DNA from: JBBKWG01 sp037968835
Lineage (GTDB): Bacteria; Pseudomonadota; Alphaproteobacteria; Rhodobacterales; Rhodobacteraceae
Length of the DNA: 14,116 nucleotides
Assembly (NCBI GenBank): GCA_037968835.1
Contig: JBBKWG010000184.1
Coordinates: forward strand, 1 to 14,116
Direction of reading: 5' to 3'
The position numbers were made by a program, and so were the translations under genes. The notes under the pieces were generated by a model. It made no database searches. It was not told where the DNA came from and saw only the letters and a list, made by a program, of their open reading frames with translations. Below are positions 1-7,292 of this stretch, one piece after another. How positions within the stretch are numbered: the first letter of the stretch is position 1; every line of letters begins with the position of its first letter.

Positions 1-703
1 CGCCGATGCTACTCGCCTGGCCTCTCACGCGCGGGCGCTGACGCTGGGCAAACTGAAGTCGCTGATGGATCTCTCCGACGATCTGGCGCGTCTCAACCGC
101 GACCGGTTCCGCGCTTTCGAGGATACGCCGGACCCGGACACCACGCGCCCCGCCATCTTCGCCTTTGCCGGTGACACATATCAGGGCCTCGATGCCCGCA
201 GCATGGACAGCGAAACGCTGGACGCCGCGCAGGCGCCCTTGCGCATCCTTTCGGGGCTTTACGGGGTTCTTCGACCCCTCGACGCGATCCAGCCCTATCG
301 CCTGGAAATGGGCAGCCGACTGAAAACCCGCCGGGGAACGAACCTTTATTCCTATTGGGGCGACATCATCGCCAAGGCGTTGAACGCCGATGCCGAGGCG
401 ACGGGAAGTCGAATCCTCGTCAACTGCGCCAGCCAGGAATATTTCGGTGCGGTCGATTTGAAGCGCCTGAAACCGCGCGTGATCACGCCGCAGTTCTTCG
501 AGGTCAGGAACGGCACGCCAAAAATGGTCAGCTTCTTTGCCAAGAAGGCTCGTGGCGCAATGGCGAGGTTCATTGTTGAAAACCGGGTGACGAGCGTCGA
601 CGGCCTGAAGGATTTCGATCTGGGCGGTTACCATCTGGTTGATTGCGATGGCGACAAACTGTCGTTCCACCGCCCCGAGAACGCTGAAAGCGCCGCGGCC
701 TAA
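1..703 (+). CDS. yaaA: YaaA family peroxide-stress protein (5' end cut off by window)
   Basis: The open frame enters from the left edge (first full codon at base 2) and gives 233 residues. E. coli YaaA has about 258, so roughly 25-30 N-terminal residues lie outside the window. Family blocks are clear: LSGLYGVLRPLD followed by QPYRLEMG, then YSYWGDII, NCASQEYF, and FFAKKARGAMARFIVENR near the C-terminus. In E. coli, YaaA is induced by OxyR and limits DNA and protein damage during peroxide stress, probably by lowering free iron; it is cytosolic. A Met at base 65 is internal, because the preceding codons (ARALTLGKLKSLM) still align with the family. The TAA stop overlaps the stop of the minus-strand kinase gene by four bases, so the two genes converge with no spacer. 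Family assignment is firm; the role in this organism is inferred from homology. Confidence 0.93.
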   Translation, partial: ADATRLASHARALTLGKLKSLMDLSDDLARLNRDRFRAFEDTPDPDTTRPAIFAFAGDTYQGLDARSMDSETLDAAQAPLRILSGLYGVLRPLDAIQPYRLEMGSRLKTRRGTNLYSYWGDIIAKALNADAEATGSRILVNCASQEYFGAVDLKRLKPRVITPQFFEVRNGTPKMVSFFAKKARGAMARFIVENRVTSVDGLKDFDLGGYHLVDCDGDKLSFHRPENAESAAA

Positions 704-3024
704 TTGGCGCTGGCGGCCTTCTCCATCAAACCGCGAACCAGCGTGACCGCGGGCGGTGCAGTCACCGCGCCCTCGACGTCTGCCATCACCGGGCGGGTTC
801 CAAGCGGCTGGGCCGTCAGAATATGGTCGATCAGGCTCTGCTTTTTCAACGGTTTGCACAGGTAATGGTCAATACCTGCGGCCAGGATTTCGGCCTCGTC
901 ACCCTCCATCGCGTGCGCGGTAATGGCAATGATCGGGCAGGGCTCGGTGCGCCATTCAGCCTCGATGCGTCGAATCTGCCGCGCCGCCTCCTTGCCATCC
1001 ATCTTCGGCATTGAAATGTCCGTGAACACGATGTCCGGACGCATCTCGGAAAACAGCTCGACCGCTTCCAATCCGTTTTCCGCAAAAACGAGTTCGATAT
1101 CGAGGGTCTTCAGCATCTTCTGAAAGACGAAACGGTTGGTGCGATTGTCTTCCGCAGCCAGCACCCTCATTGCGCGCAAGTCAGCACCCGGCGCGGGACC
1201 TGCCTCGACTGTCGGCATGACGGCTTCAACGTCGGCACCCGCGTCGCTCCCCGCCTCCTCCCCACTCACCGCTTCAACAGCACCAGGCGAACCGATCGCC
1301 GTCAGGCACCGCATCATGTCGGCTCGCAACACCGGGCGTTGCAGAACCGCATCGAACGGATGCTCGCCCTTGGGCAGGTTGTAGGGTCCACTGACCAGCA
1401 GGAATAGTCCGGCCATGTTGAACCGCTCGCGCAACGCAACTGCCGCCGGCAGGATCAGGTCGTCGCGGTCGCGCTGGCCGACGAAAACGACGTCCTGCGG
1501 AGTCGGGTTCTCTGCCGCGATGTCGTCCAGCGACGAAACGGTCGTCGGGCTCAGACCCATCAGGCTCAGTTGCTTGAGGATGACCGACTGGTTCAGGCCC
1601 TCGTCGTCCAGCACGATGGCCCGGCGCATCCAGGGCGGTGCGCTGATCTGTTCGGGTTCGTCATCCTCGACCGACGGCAGCGTCAGGTGAAATCCGAAGC
1701 CCGACCCGACGCCCTCAGTCGAATCGACCCAGACTTCGCCGCCCATCAGCGAAACCAGCCGCCGGGTGATCGCCAGCCCCAGCCCGGTGCCGTCATGGGC
1801 CCTGTCGCGGTCGTTCTCGACCTGCTGGAACTCGCGGAACACATCGTCCAGCTTGCTTTCGGGAATGCCGATGCCGGTATCCTCGATCGTGACGTGAATG
1901 CGATATTCGGACCCGGTCTCGCCCGGCAACCCGACCACCCTGATCGCGACGTGACCCTCTTCGGTGAACTTGATCGCGTTGCCGATAAGGTTGGTCAGAA
2001 CCTGACGGATGCGCCCGGCGTCGCCGATATAGGTCGTCGGCATGAACAGATCGTAGTCGACGGCAAGTTGAAGCCCCTTGGTGATCGCGCTCGGATGCAG
2101 CAGCGTCACGACCTCGTGGATGCAGCGTTCCAGATCGAAAGGCTCGGACTTGAAGCTGATCTTCTCGGCCTCGATCTTGGAATAGTCGAGCACGTCGTTG
2201 ATGATGACCAGAAGCGCCTCGCCCGATGTCCTGATGGTGTCGAGATAGGCCCGTTGTTCTTCGTCCAGATCGGTTTCCAGCAGCAGATCGGCCATCCCGA
2301 CGACACCGTTCATCGGCGTGCGAATTTCGTGGCTCATGTTGGCAAGGAACGCCGATTTGGCGCGGTTCGCGGCCTCGGCCCGCAGGCGCGCTTCCTTCAA
2401 CTGGCCCTCTCGGGCCATCTGATCCGACACATTCAGCGCCAACGTCACCAAATCGCCGTCCCGCGTGCGTCGGTCGATAAAGCGGTAATACTGACCGTTC
2501 CACAATTTCAGAACCGCCGCGTCGATGCGATTGGACTTCAACCTGTCCAGCATCATGTCCTGCCACTCGCGGCATGTCTGAGCGCCGGTATCGACCAGAC
2601 CCTCCTCGGCCATCAACGCGATCAGCATCCGCATTTCGATACCGGGGCGGACCATCTCAAGCCCGTCGAAAATCGCGAGATAGGCACGGTTGGCGGCAAT
2701 CAGGGTGTTGTCGGCGTCAAAAACCGCAAAGCCGTCGCGGATGGTCTCAAGTGAATCCCACAGTCGCCGCTCGGCGATCATGATGGCACTTTCCGCTTGT
2801 TCGAGACTGAATCGGGCGGTCTGGTAGCGGTCCTTGAGGTCCTCGGCTTCCGACATGACGCGCTTGGTCGTGGCACGGGTCGAGACGATTTCGTCCGACA
2901 GGTGCCGCGCGTGCGAGGCAAGCTTCTGGTTCGCCTCGTAGAGCTCGGATTTGGTCTGCTGAAGCAGGCGCTCTGCAGCAAGCCGCGCTCGCCGCTCAGC
3001 GCCCAGTTGTTCGGACATTTCCAT
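700..3024 (-). CDS. Cytosolic hybrid sensor histidine kinase (PAS-HisKA-HATPase-REC-REC)
   Basis: This 774-residue protein has no transmembrane segment. Residues 1-90 are charged and heptad-like (coiled coil), and about 90-200 form a PAS-type sensor domain (DGFAVFDADNTLIAANRAYLAIFDG). The HisKA H-box has His232 in FLANMSHEIRTPMNG. The HATPase has an N-box (Asn345/Asn349), G1 DTGIGIP at 382-388 and G2 GTGLGL at 412-417. A first receiver (about 468-580) keeps acidic residues Asp473-Asp474-Glu475, but has Gly516 where the acceptor Asp should be and Arg563 for the usual Lys. The second receiver (619-740) is complete, with Glu625-Asp626, acceptor Asp669, Thr702 and Lys724. The likely relay is therefore His232 to Asp669 and then to an unlinked phosphotransfer protein, since no Hpt domain is visible. 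The start is set by GGAG seven bases upstream; a second Met lies two codons in. No response-regulator gene is adjacent, so the signal and target are unknown. Confidence 0.95.
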   Translation of the reverse strand: MEMSEQLGAERRARLAAERLLQQTKSELYEANQKLASHARHLSDEIVSTRATTKRVMSEAEDLKDRYQTARFSLEQAESAIMIAERRLWDSLETIRDGFAVFDADNTLIAANRAYLAIFDGLEMVRPGIEMRMLIALMAEEGLVDTGAQTCREWQDMMLDRLKSNRIDAAVLKLWNGQYYRFIDRRTRDGDLVTLALNVSDQMAREGQLKEARLRAEAANRAKSAFLANMSHEIRTPMNGVVGMADLLLETDLDEEQRAYLDTIRTSGEALLVIINDVLDYSKIEAEKISFKSEPFDLERCIHEVVTLLHPSAITKGLQLAVDYDLFMPTTYIGDAGRIRQVLTNLIGNAIKFTEEGHVAIRVVGLPGETGSEYRIHVTIEDTGIGIPESKLDDVFREFQQVENDRDRAHDGTGLGLAITRRLVSLMGGEVWVDSTEGVGSGFGFHLTLPSVEDDEPEQISAPPWMRRAIVLDDEGLNQSVILKQLSLMGLSPTTVSSLDDIAAENPTPQDVVFVGQRDRDDLILPAAVALRERFNMAGLFLLVSGPYNLPKGEHPFDAVLQRPVLRADMMRCLTAIGSPGAVEAVSGEEAGSDAGADVEAVMPTVEAGPAPGADLRAMRVLAAEDNRTNRFVFQKMLKTLDIELVFAENGLEAVELFSEMRPDIVFTDISMPKMDGKEAARQIRRIEAEWRTEPCPIIAITAHAMEGDEAEILAAGIDHYLCKPLKKQSLIDHILTAQPLGTRPVMADVEGAVTAPPAVTLVRGLMEKAASAN

Positions 3025-3072
3025 GACATAACTCCGTCGGTGCCGCCCAGGGGCCGCCTCGGAAGTTATGTC
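3025..3072 (-). promoter_or_regulatory. Hairpin covering the ribosome binding site of the kinase gene
   Basis: Bases 3025-3036 (GACATAACTCCG) and 3060-3072 (CGGAAGTTATGTC) form 12 complementary pairs with a single bulged base, directly against the kinase ATG. In the transcript the GGAG ribosome binding site (3032-3035) is in the paired stem. A small GCCC/GGGC stem can form in the 23-base loop. This could hold translation down until the stem opens, or the DNA could be an operator. The pairing is seen; the function is inferred. Confidence 0.6.
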
Positions 3073-3080
3073 CGCTACGA

Positions 3081-3099
3081 GGTAAACACGGCGTTAACC
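3081..3099 (-). promoter_or_regulatory. CtrA-like box upstream of the kinase gene
   Basis: Read on the minus strand the site is TTAA, seven bases, then TTTAC. This differs by one base from the alphaproteobacterial CtrA consensus TTAA-N7-TTAAC. It is also an imperfect palindrome (GGTAAAC / GTTAACC around five bases). It lies 57-75 bases before the kinase ATG, where an activator or repressor would act. No binding evidence is available from sequence alone. Confidence 0.35.
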
Positions 3100-3116
3100 T
3101 GTCTGAACGGAAATCC

Positions 3117-4304
3117 TCAGACCCGTTCGATGGCCAGTGCGATGCCCTGTCCGCCGCCGATGCACATCGTGATCAGCGCCCGCCGTCCGCCGGTGCGTTC
3201 CAGTTCATAGATCGCCTTGACCGTCAGGATCGCACCGGTTGCGCCGACGGGGTGGCCAAGCGCGATGGCTCCGCCGTTCGGATTCACCCTGGCCGGGTCA
3301 AGTCCAAGCCCATTGTTGACGGCAAGCGCCTGGGCTGCGAACGCCTCGTTGGATTCGATCACGTCGAAATCGTCGATGCCTAGCCCGGTGCGCTGCAATA
3401 GGTTCTGAACCGCCGGGACCGGCCCGATGCCCATGACGTCCGGCCGCACTCCGGCGTGCGCATAGCCTAGAACGCGCGCACGCGGCTTCAGCCCGGCTTC
3501 GTCGGCGGCGTCCGCCGTTGCCAGAACCAGCGCCGCCGCACCGTCGTTGATGCCGCTGGCGTTACCGGCGGTGACGCTGCCGTCCTTCTGGAACACGGTG
3601 CGCAGCCCGGCCAGCGCATTGGCGTTGGTGGCCTTGGGGTGCTCATCGGTGGCAAATGACATCGACGAGCGCCCTGCCTTCACTTCGACCGGAACGATCT
3701 GATCGGCGAACCTGCCCTCGGCAATTGCCTTGGCCGCGCGGGTCTGGCTTTCCAGCGCGAAGGCGTCCTGCGCTTCGCGGCTGATCTCGTGCTCGCGCGC
3801 CACGTTCTCGGCCGTGACACCCATATGGCCGGTGCCGAACGGACAGTTCAGCGCGCCCAGCATCATGTCCTGCGCGCCGATATCACCCATCTTCTGGCCC
3901 CATCGCGCGGCTGGCACAATATAGGGCGAGCGGCTCATGCACTCCGCCCCGCCAGCCAGCCCAAACGTCGAATCGCCCAGCATTAGTGACTGAATGACCG
4001 AGACAATGGCCTGCGCACCCGACCCGCAGAGCCGGTTCACGTTCATCGCGGGAACCGTGTCGGGAATGCCCGCATCCATCGCCGCAACCCGGCTCAGATA
4101 CATATCGCGGGGTTCGGTGTTGATGACGTGGCCATAGACGACTGTGCCGATCCGGTCCGGCTCGATACCGGCGCGTTCCATCGCGGCTTTGGCAACAGTC
4201 GCGCCCAGCGTGATCGGGGGCACGGAAGCCAGAGCGCCGCCGAATGTGCCGATCGCTGTGCGCACTCCGGACAGGATGACTATTTCGGGCTGGGAAGCGG
4301 ACAT
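3117..4304 (-). CDS. Acetyl-CoA C-acetyltransferase / beta-ketothiolase family
   Basis: This 395-residue protein is a full-length thiolase of the usual length. The nucleophilic cysteine is Cys93 (RLCGSGAQAI), the NEAFA block has Asn319, the general-base histidine is His351 (GHPVGATG) and the second catalytic cysteine is Cys381 (CIGGGQG). The enzyme joins two acyl-CoAs or cleaves a 3-ketoacyl-CoA in the cytosol. The biosynthetic acetoacetyl-CoA route (ketone bodies, polyhydroxybutyrate) and a broader beta-ketothiolase role both fit, and the sequence does not decide between them. I chose the Met at 4304 because AGGAG sits seven bases upstream and the family N-terminus (EIVILSGVRTAIG) follows at once; the frame stays open to a Met at 4331 without such a site. 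CreA lies 73 bases upstream on the same strand. No phaB or acyl-CoA dehydrogenase is nearby to fix the pathway. Confidence 0.94.
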   Translation of the reverse strand: MSASQPEIVILSGVRTAIGTFGGALASVPPITLGATVAKAAMERAGIEPDRIGTVVYGHVINTEPRDMYLSRVAAMDAGIPDTVPAMNVNRLCGSGAQAIVSVIQSLMLGDSTFGLAGGAECMSRSPYIVPAARWGQKMGDIGAQDMMLGALNCPFGTGHMGVTAENVAREHEISREAQDAFALESQTRAAKAIAEGRFADQIVPVEVKAGRSSMSFATDEHPKATNANALAGLRTVFQKDGSVTAGNASGINDGAAALVLATADAADEAGLKPRARVLGYAHAGVRPDVMGIGPVPAVQNLLQRTGLGIDDFDVIESNEAFAAQALAVNNGLGLDPARVNPNGGAIALGHPVGATGAILTVKAIYELERTGGRRALITMCIGGGQGIALAIERV

Positions 4305-4311
4305 GGGAGAA

Positions 4312-4316
4312 CTCCT
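4312..4316 (-). promoter_or_regulatory. Ribosome binding site deciding the thiolase start
   Basis: AGGAG on the minus strand ends seven bases before the ATG at 4304. It overlaps the coding frame that would result from the upstream Met at 4331, so it argues for the shorter protein. Confidence 0.75.
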
Positions 4317-4377
4317 GATTGCGGCTTGCAACCGATATACCCAACGCCGCCCGCCGCAACCAGATCCCTGCGTTTGC

Positions 4378-4848
4378 CTAGTTGCCTTCGGTCGTCGCGC
4401 CTGACCCGAAAAGCGGAACCGTCGAGATCGACGTCTTGGCCGAGCCTTGCGTCAACTCGCGTGCATGCGCCAGATAGATCAGCGTCTGGTTCTTCTCGTC
4501 GAAGATACGCTTGATCAGCAAGGTTTTCAGGATGATCGACCGCCGCTCGCGAAACACCTCTTCGCCGTCGCTGCTCTTGTCGATGTCGCCCACCTTGATC
4601 GGACCAGTCTGGCGGCAGGCAATCGACGCGTTCGACGGATCCTCAAACCAGTTGCCCTGGCTGAGCCTGTCGATGATCGACCGGTCGAAATAGGCGATAT
4701 GACAGGTCACGCCCTCGACCTTCGGATCGTTCACCGCTTCGATAACGATGTCGTTGCCAACCCAGTCCACGCCCACCTTGCCGACTTCTTCGGCAATGGC
4801 TGCGGACATCAGCCCCATCAGGGCTGCCAGAGCAATCAATAGTCGCAT
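4378..4848 (-). CDS. creA: CreA family periplasmic protein
   Basis: This 156-residue protein starts with a classic signal peptide: Arg2, a hydrophobic core over residues 3-17, and a likely cut after AIA at residue 19. The mature part carries family blocks EEVGKVGVDWVGNDIVIEA, DPKVEGVTCHIAYFD, SNASIACRQTGPI and FRERRSIILKTLLIKRIFD. The last block contains the long basic stretch typical of CreA. Two cysteines (Cys49 and Cys78) could form a disulfide in the periplasm. The molecular function of CreA is not known; the name comes from the E. coli creABCD locus, but no creB, creC or creD is seen here. The start has a strong GGAGGG site six bases upstream. It reads away from kbl across a 124-base divergent region and towards the thiolase gene, with which it may share a transcript. 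Confidence 0.93.
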   Translation of the reverse strand: MRLLIALAALMGLMSAAIAEEVGKVGVDWVGNDIVIEAVNDPKVEGVTCHIAYFDRSIIDRLSQGNWFEDPSNASIACRQTGPIKVGDIDKSSDGEEVFRERRSIILKTLLIKRIFDEKNQTLIYLAHARELTQGSAKTSISTVPLFGSGATTEGN

Positions 4849-4916
4849 GAGTATCCCTCCAATAGCGCTTGAACGCGCCGTCTGCCGTGTCCGTTCCGCT
4901 GGTCAGCCAACTATCG

Positions 4917-4951
4917 TGCCTTTTGGCCGGTCCTCGCCAATGATAAAGGCA
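4917..4951 (+). promoter_or_regulatory. Nested inverted repeat in the kbl leader / promoter region
   Basis: TGCCTT TTGGC (4917-4927) faces GCCAA (4936-4940) and AAGGCA (4946-4951), giving 11 pairs with a five-base bulge on one side and an eight-base loop. It ends nine bases before the kbl ribosome binding site, in the CreA-kbl divergent gap. It could be an operator (kbl-tdh is Lrp-controlled in E. coli) or an mRNA hairpin. Pairing is seen; the role is inferred. Confidence 0.4.
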
Positions 4952-4959
4952 AGTCTGAC

Positions 4960-4965
4960 AAGGAG
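4960..4965 (+). promoter_or_regulatory. Ribosome binding site deciding the kbl start
   Basis: AAGGAG stands seven bases before the ATG at 4973. The frame is open back to 4748, so this site and the family N-terminus decide the start. Confidence 0.8.
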
Positions 4966-4972
4966 ACGTCCC

Positions 4973-6157
4973 ATGACCGAATTCGACCGCCATCTCACGT
5001 CCGTTCTTGCCGGGATCGAAGCCGACGGTCTGATGAAGCGCGAACGGCTGCTGACCTCGCCGCAGTCGGGCCACATCCGCGTCGGCGGGCGTGACATGCT
5101 CAACCTCTGCGCCAATAACTATCTGGGATTGGCCGACAATCCCCGCCTGGAGGCCGCCGCCAAGTCCGCAATCGACAGTCACGGTTATGGCATGGCCTCG
5201 GTCCGGTTCATCTGTGGCACGCAGGATCTGCACCGCGAACTGGAAGCCAAACTCGCCGACTTCCTCGGCATGGAAGACTCCATCCTGTTCGCCGCCTGTT
5301 TCGACGCCAATGGCGGTGTGTTCGAGCCGCTTCTGGGTCCCGAGGACGCCATCATCTCGGATGCGCTCAACCACGCGTCGATCATCGACGGGATACGTCT
5401 CTGCAAAGCGAAACGCTATCGTTACGCCAATTCCGACATGGACGATCTGGAAGCGAAGTTGAAAGAGGCGCGCGCGGACGGGGCGCGATTCATCATGATC
5501 GCTACGGACGGTGTGTTCTCGATGGATGGCTATCTTGCGAAGCTGGGCGAAATCCGCGCGCTTGCCGACACATACGACGCGTTGGGCATGGTCGATGACT
5601 GCCACTCGACCGGTTTCTGGGGGCCCCAGGGTCGGGGAACGCCCGCCCACGCCGGGATCAGCGTCGATATCCTGACCGGCACGCTCGGCAAGGCGATGGG
5701 TGGTGCGATCGGCGGCTATGTCGCGGCGTCCCAGAACATCGTCGATCTGTTGCGTCAACGCGCCCGTCCCTATCTGTTCTCGAACGCCCTGCCGCCAATG
5801 GTTGTCGCTGCCGGAATTGAGGCGCTGAAGTTGGTCGAAGCAGGCGACGACCTGCGTGCGCAACTGTTCGAAAACACGACATACTGGCGTAATAGTCTCG
5901 AATCCGCGGGTTTTAGACTCTTGCCGGGCGAACATCCAATCGTTCCCGTCATGCTTGGCGAAGCGCGCTTGGCTCAGGACATGGCGACACGATTGGGCGA
6001 GCTTGGCGTCTATGTCGCCGGGTTCTTCTTCCCGGTCGTGCCCAAAGGTCAGGCCCGCATCCGCACCCAGATGAATGCGACGCTGACGAAAGAGGATCTC
6101 GACCGCGCGGCCGAGGCATTCGTTACAGCCGGCCGCGAAACCGGAGCATTGTCATGA
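4973..6157 (+). CDS. kbl: Glycine C-acetyltransferase (2-amino-3-ketobutyrate CoA ligase)
   Basis: This 394-residue enzyme is a PLP-dependent alpha-oxoamine synthase that splits 2-amino-3-ketobutyrate with CoA into glycine and acetyl-CoA. It is the second step of threonine degradation and is cytosolic. Family marks are CANNYLGLADNP (46-57), GTQDLHRELE (82-91), DDCHSTGFWG (208-217, with the PLP-contacting Asp208 and His211) and the PLP lysine Lys240 in TGTLGKAMGG. E. coli Kbl is 398 residues with Lys244, so length and spacing agree. The start at 4973 is preceded by AAGGAG; the open frame upstream overlaps creA antisense and is not part of the protein. Its stop overlaps the tdh start as ATGA, so the two are translationally coupled. 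Homologues such as 8-amino-7-oxononanoate synthase are less likely given the tdh partner. Confidence 0.97.
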   Translation: MTEFDRHLTSVLAGIEADGLMKRERLLTSPQSGHIRVGGRDMLNLCANNYLGLADNPRLEAAAKSAIDSHGYGMASVRFICGTQDLHRELEAKLADFLGMEDSILFAACFDANGGVFEPLLGPEDAIISDALNHASIIDGIRLCKAKRYRYANSDMDDLEAKLKEARADGARFIMIATDGVFSMDGYLAKLGEIRALADTYDALGMVDDCHSTGFWGPQGRGTPAHAGISVDILTGTLGKAMGGAIGGYVAASQNIVDLLRQRARPYLFSNALPPMVVAAGIEALKLVEAGDDLRAQLFENTTYWRNSLESAGFRLLPGEHPIVPVMLGEARLAQDMATRLGELGVYVAGFFFPVVPKGQARIRTQMNATLTKEDLDRAAEAFVTAGRETGALS

Positions 6158-7191
6158 CCAACCAGATGAAGGCCCTCGCCAAGACTTCCGCCGCCCCCGG
6201 TCTCGACATGATCCACGCTCCGGTCCCTGAAATCGGTCCGGACGATGTGCTGATCCGAATCAAGAAAACCGGGATCTGCGGCACCGACCTTCACATCTGG
6301 GACTGGGACGAATGGGCCGCCCGCACCGTTCCCGTTCCGCTCATCACCGGCCACGAATTCGCCGGCGAGATTGTCGAGCTTGGCCGCGACGTGACCGATC
6401 TGGAACTCGGCCAGCGCGTTTCCGGCGAAGGGCACCTGATCGGCAAGCATTCGCGGCAATCGCGGTCCGGCAAATTCCACCTCGATCCCGAAACCCGGGG
6501 CATCGGCGTCAACGAACAGGGGGCCTTTGCCGAGTATCTGAAGCTGCCCGCGTTCAATGCCGTGCCGCTGCCCGATACCATCGACGACGAAATCGGCGCG
6601 ATCCTCGACCCGCTCGGCAACGCGGTCCATACCGCGCTCAGTTTCGACCTGGTGGGCGAGGATGTGCTGGTGACCGGCGCTGGTCCCATCGGCATCATGG
6701 CCGCCGCCGTCGCCCGCCACGTCGGTGCCCGCCACGTTGTGATCACAGATGTGAATCCGGACCGCCTGGACCTCGCGCAGAAGGTCGCGGATGTCGATAC
6801 GGTCAATGTCGCCACCGATGATCTTCGCGAAACGATGGCGCGGCTGAAAATGAAGGAAGGTTTCGACGTCGGGCTCGAGATGTCAGGAAATCAACGGGCT
6901 ATGGACCAAATGGTCGAAGCGCTGGTGATGGGCGGTCGCATCGCGCTGCTGGGCATCCCGCCCGGAAAGTCGCCGGTCGACTGGTCACGCATCGTATTCA
7001 AGGCGATCACGATCAAGGGTGTCTACGGCCGCGAGATCTTCGAGACGTGGTATAAAATGATCGCGATGCTGGAAAATGGCCTCGATGTGCGGCCTGTGAT
7101 CACACACCGCATGTCGGTCGATGACTACCGCCTCGGCTTCGAGACGATGAAATCCGGATTGTCGGGCAAGATCGTGCTCGACTGGACATGA
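6154..7191 (+). CDS. tdh: L-threonine 3-dehydrogenase lacking the structural zinc cysteines
   Basis: This 345-residue medium-chain dehydrogenase oxidises threonine to 2-amino-3-ketobutyrate with NAD+, feeding Kbl. The catalytic zinc ligands are present: Cys42 (GICGTDLH), His67 and Glu68 (TGHEFAGE). The Rossmann glycines are 175, 177 and 180 (GAGPIG). Strong family blocks follow: LDPLGNAVHTALSFD, and WSRIVFKAITIKGVYGREIFETWYKM. In E. coli, Cys93, Cys96, Cys99 and Cys107 bind a second, structural zinc; the same positions here (offset +4) are Gly97, Ser100, Ser103 and Asp111, with no gap. The lobe is therefore kept but cannot bind zinc in the usual way. The Met at 6154 is preferred over the Met four codons later because GGAG lies seven bases before it, inside the kbl end. 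Co-transcription with kbl is nearly certain from the four-base overlap. Confidence 0.95.
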   Translation: MTNQMKALAKTSAAPGLDMIHAPVPEIGPDDVLIRIKKTGICGTDLHIWDWDEWAARTVPVPLITGHEFAGEIVELGRDVTDLELGQRVSGEGHLIGKHSRQSRSGKFHLDPETRGIGVNEQGAFAEYLKLPAFNAVPLPDTIDDEIGAILDPLGNAVHTALSFDLVGEDVLVTGAGPIGIMAAAVARHVGARHVVITDVNPDRLDLAQKVADVDTVNVATDDLRETMARLKMKEGFDVGLEMSGNQRAMDQMVEALVMGGRIALLGIPPGKSPVDWSRIVFKAITIKGVYGREIFETWYKMIAMLENGLDVRPVITHRMSVDDYRLGFETMKSGLSGKIVLDWT

Positions 7192-7210
7192 CATTCACGA
7201 AAGGCGCACC

Positions 7211-7291
7211 ATGGGTGATCTGATATTCTGGATCGTGGTTCTTGCCGCGTTCTTTTTCGGCTTCCGTTGGCTTCAGAACCGGCGAAAATAA
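7211..7291 (+). CDS. 26-residue single-span membrane peptide downstream of tdh
   Basis: An ATG at 7211 opens 26 codons ending in TAA. AAGG six bases upstream fits a ribosome binding site. Residues 1-4 are MGDL, residues 5-18 are almost wholly hydrophobic and aromatic (IFWIVVLAAFFFGF), and the C-terminus is basic (RWLQNRRK), which predicts one transmembrane helix with the C-terminus in the cytosol. It begins 19 bases after the tdh stop on the same strand, so it is likely part of the kbl-tdh transcript. Its stop is one base from the stop of the convergent DUF2585 gene. I do not recognise a family. The clean start, site and topology make it more than a random small frame, but it remains unproven. 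Confidence 0.6.
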   Translation: MGDLIFWIVVLAAFFFGFRWLQNRRK

Positions 7292-7292
7292 C

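Noticed and set aside
1570..2754. A 394-codon plus-strand frame opposite the kinase gene.
   Set aside because: It lies wholly within a well-supported kinase gene and has a composition typical of a shadow frame; no ribosome binding site or family motif.
4319..4359. Inverted repeat TTGCGGC / GCCGCAA between creA and the thiolase gene.
   Set aside because: Seven-base arms 27 bases apart in GC-rich DNA are expected by chance, and there is no T-run for a terminator.
4643..5935. A 430-codon minus-strand frame opposite kbl and the start of creA.
   Set aside because: The plus-strand Kbl protein is unmistakable, and creA occupies another frame with a clear signal peptide; this frame has no motif.
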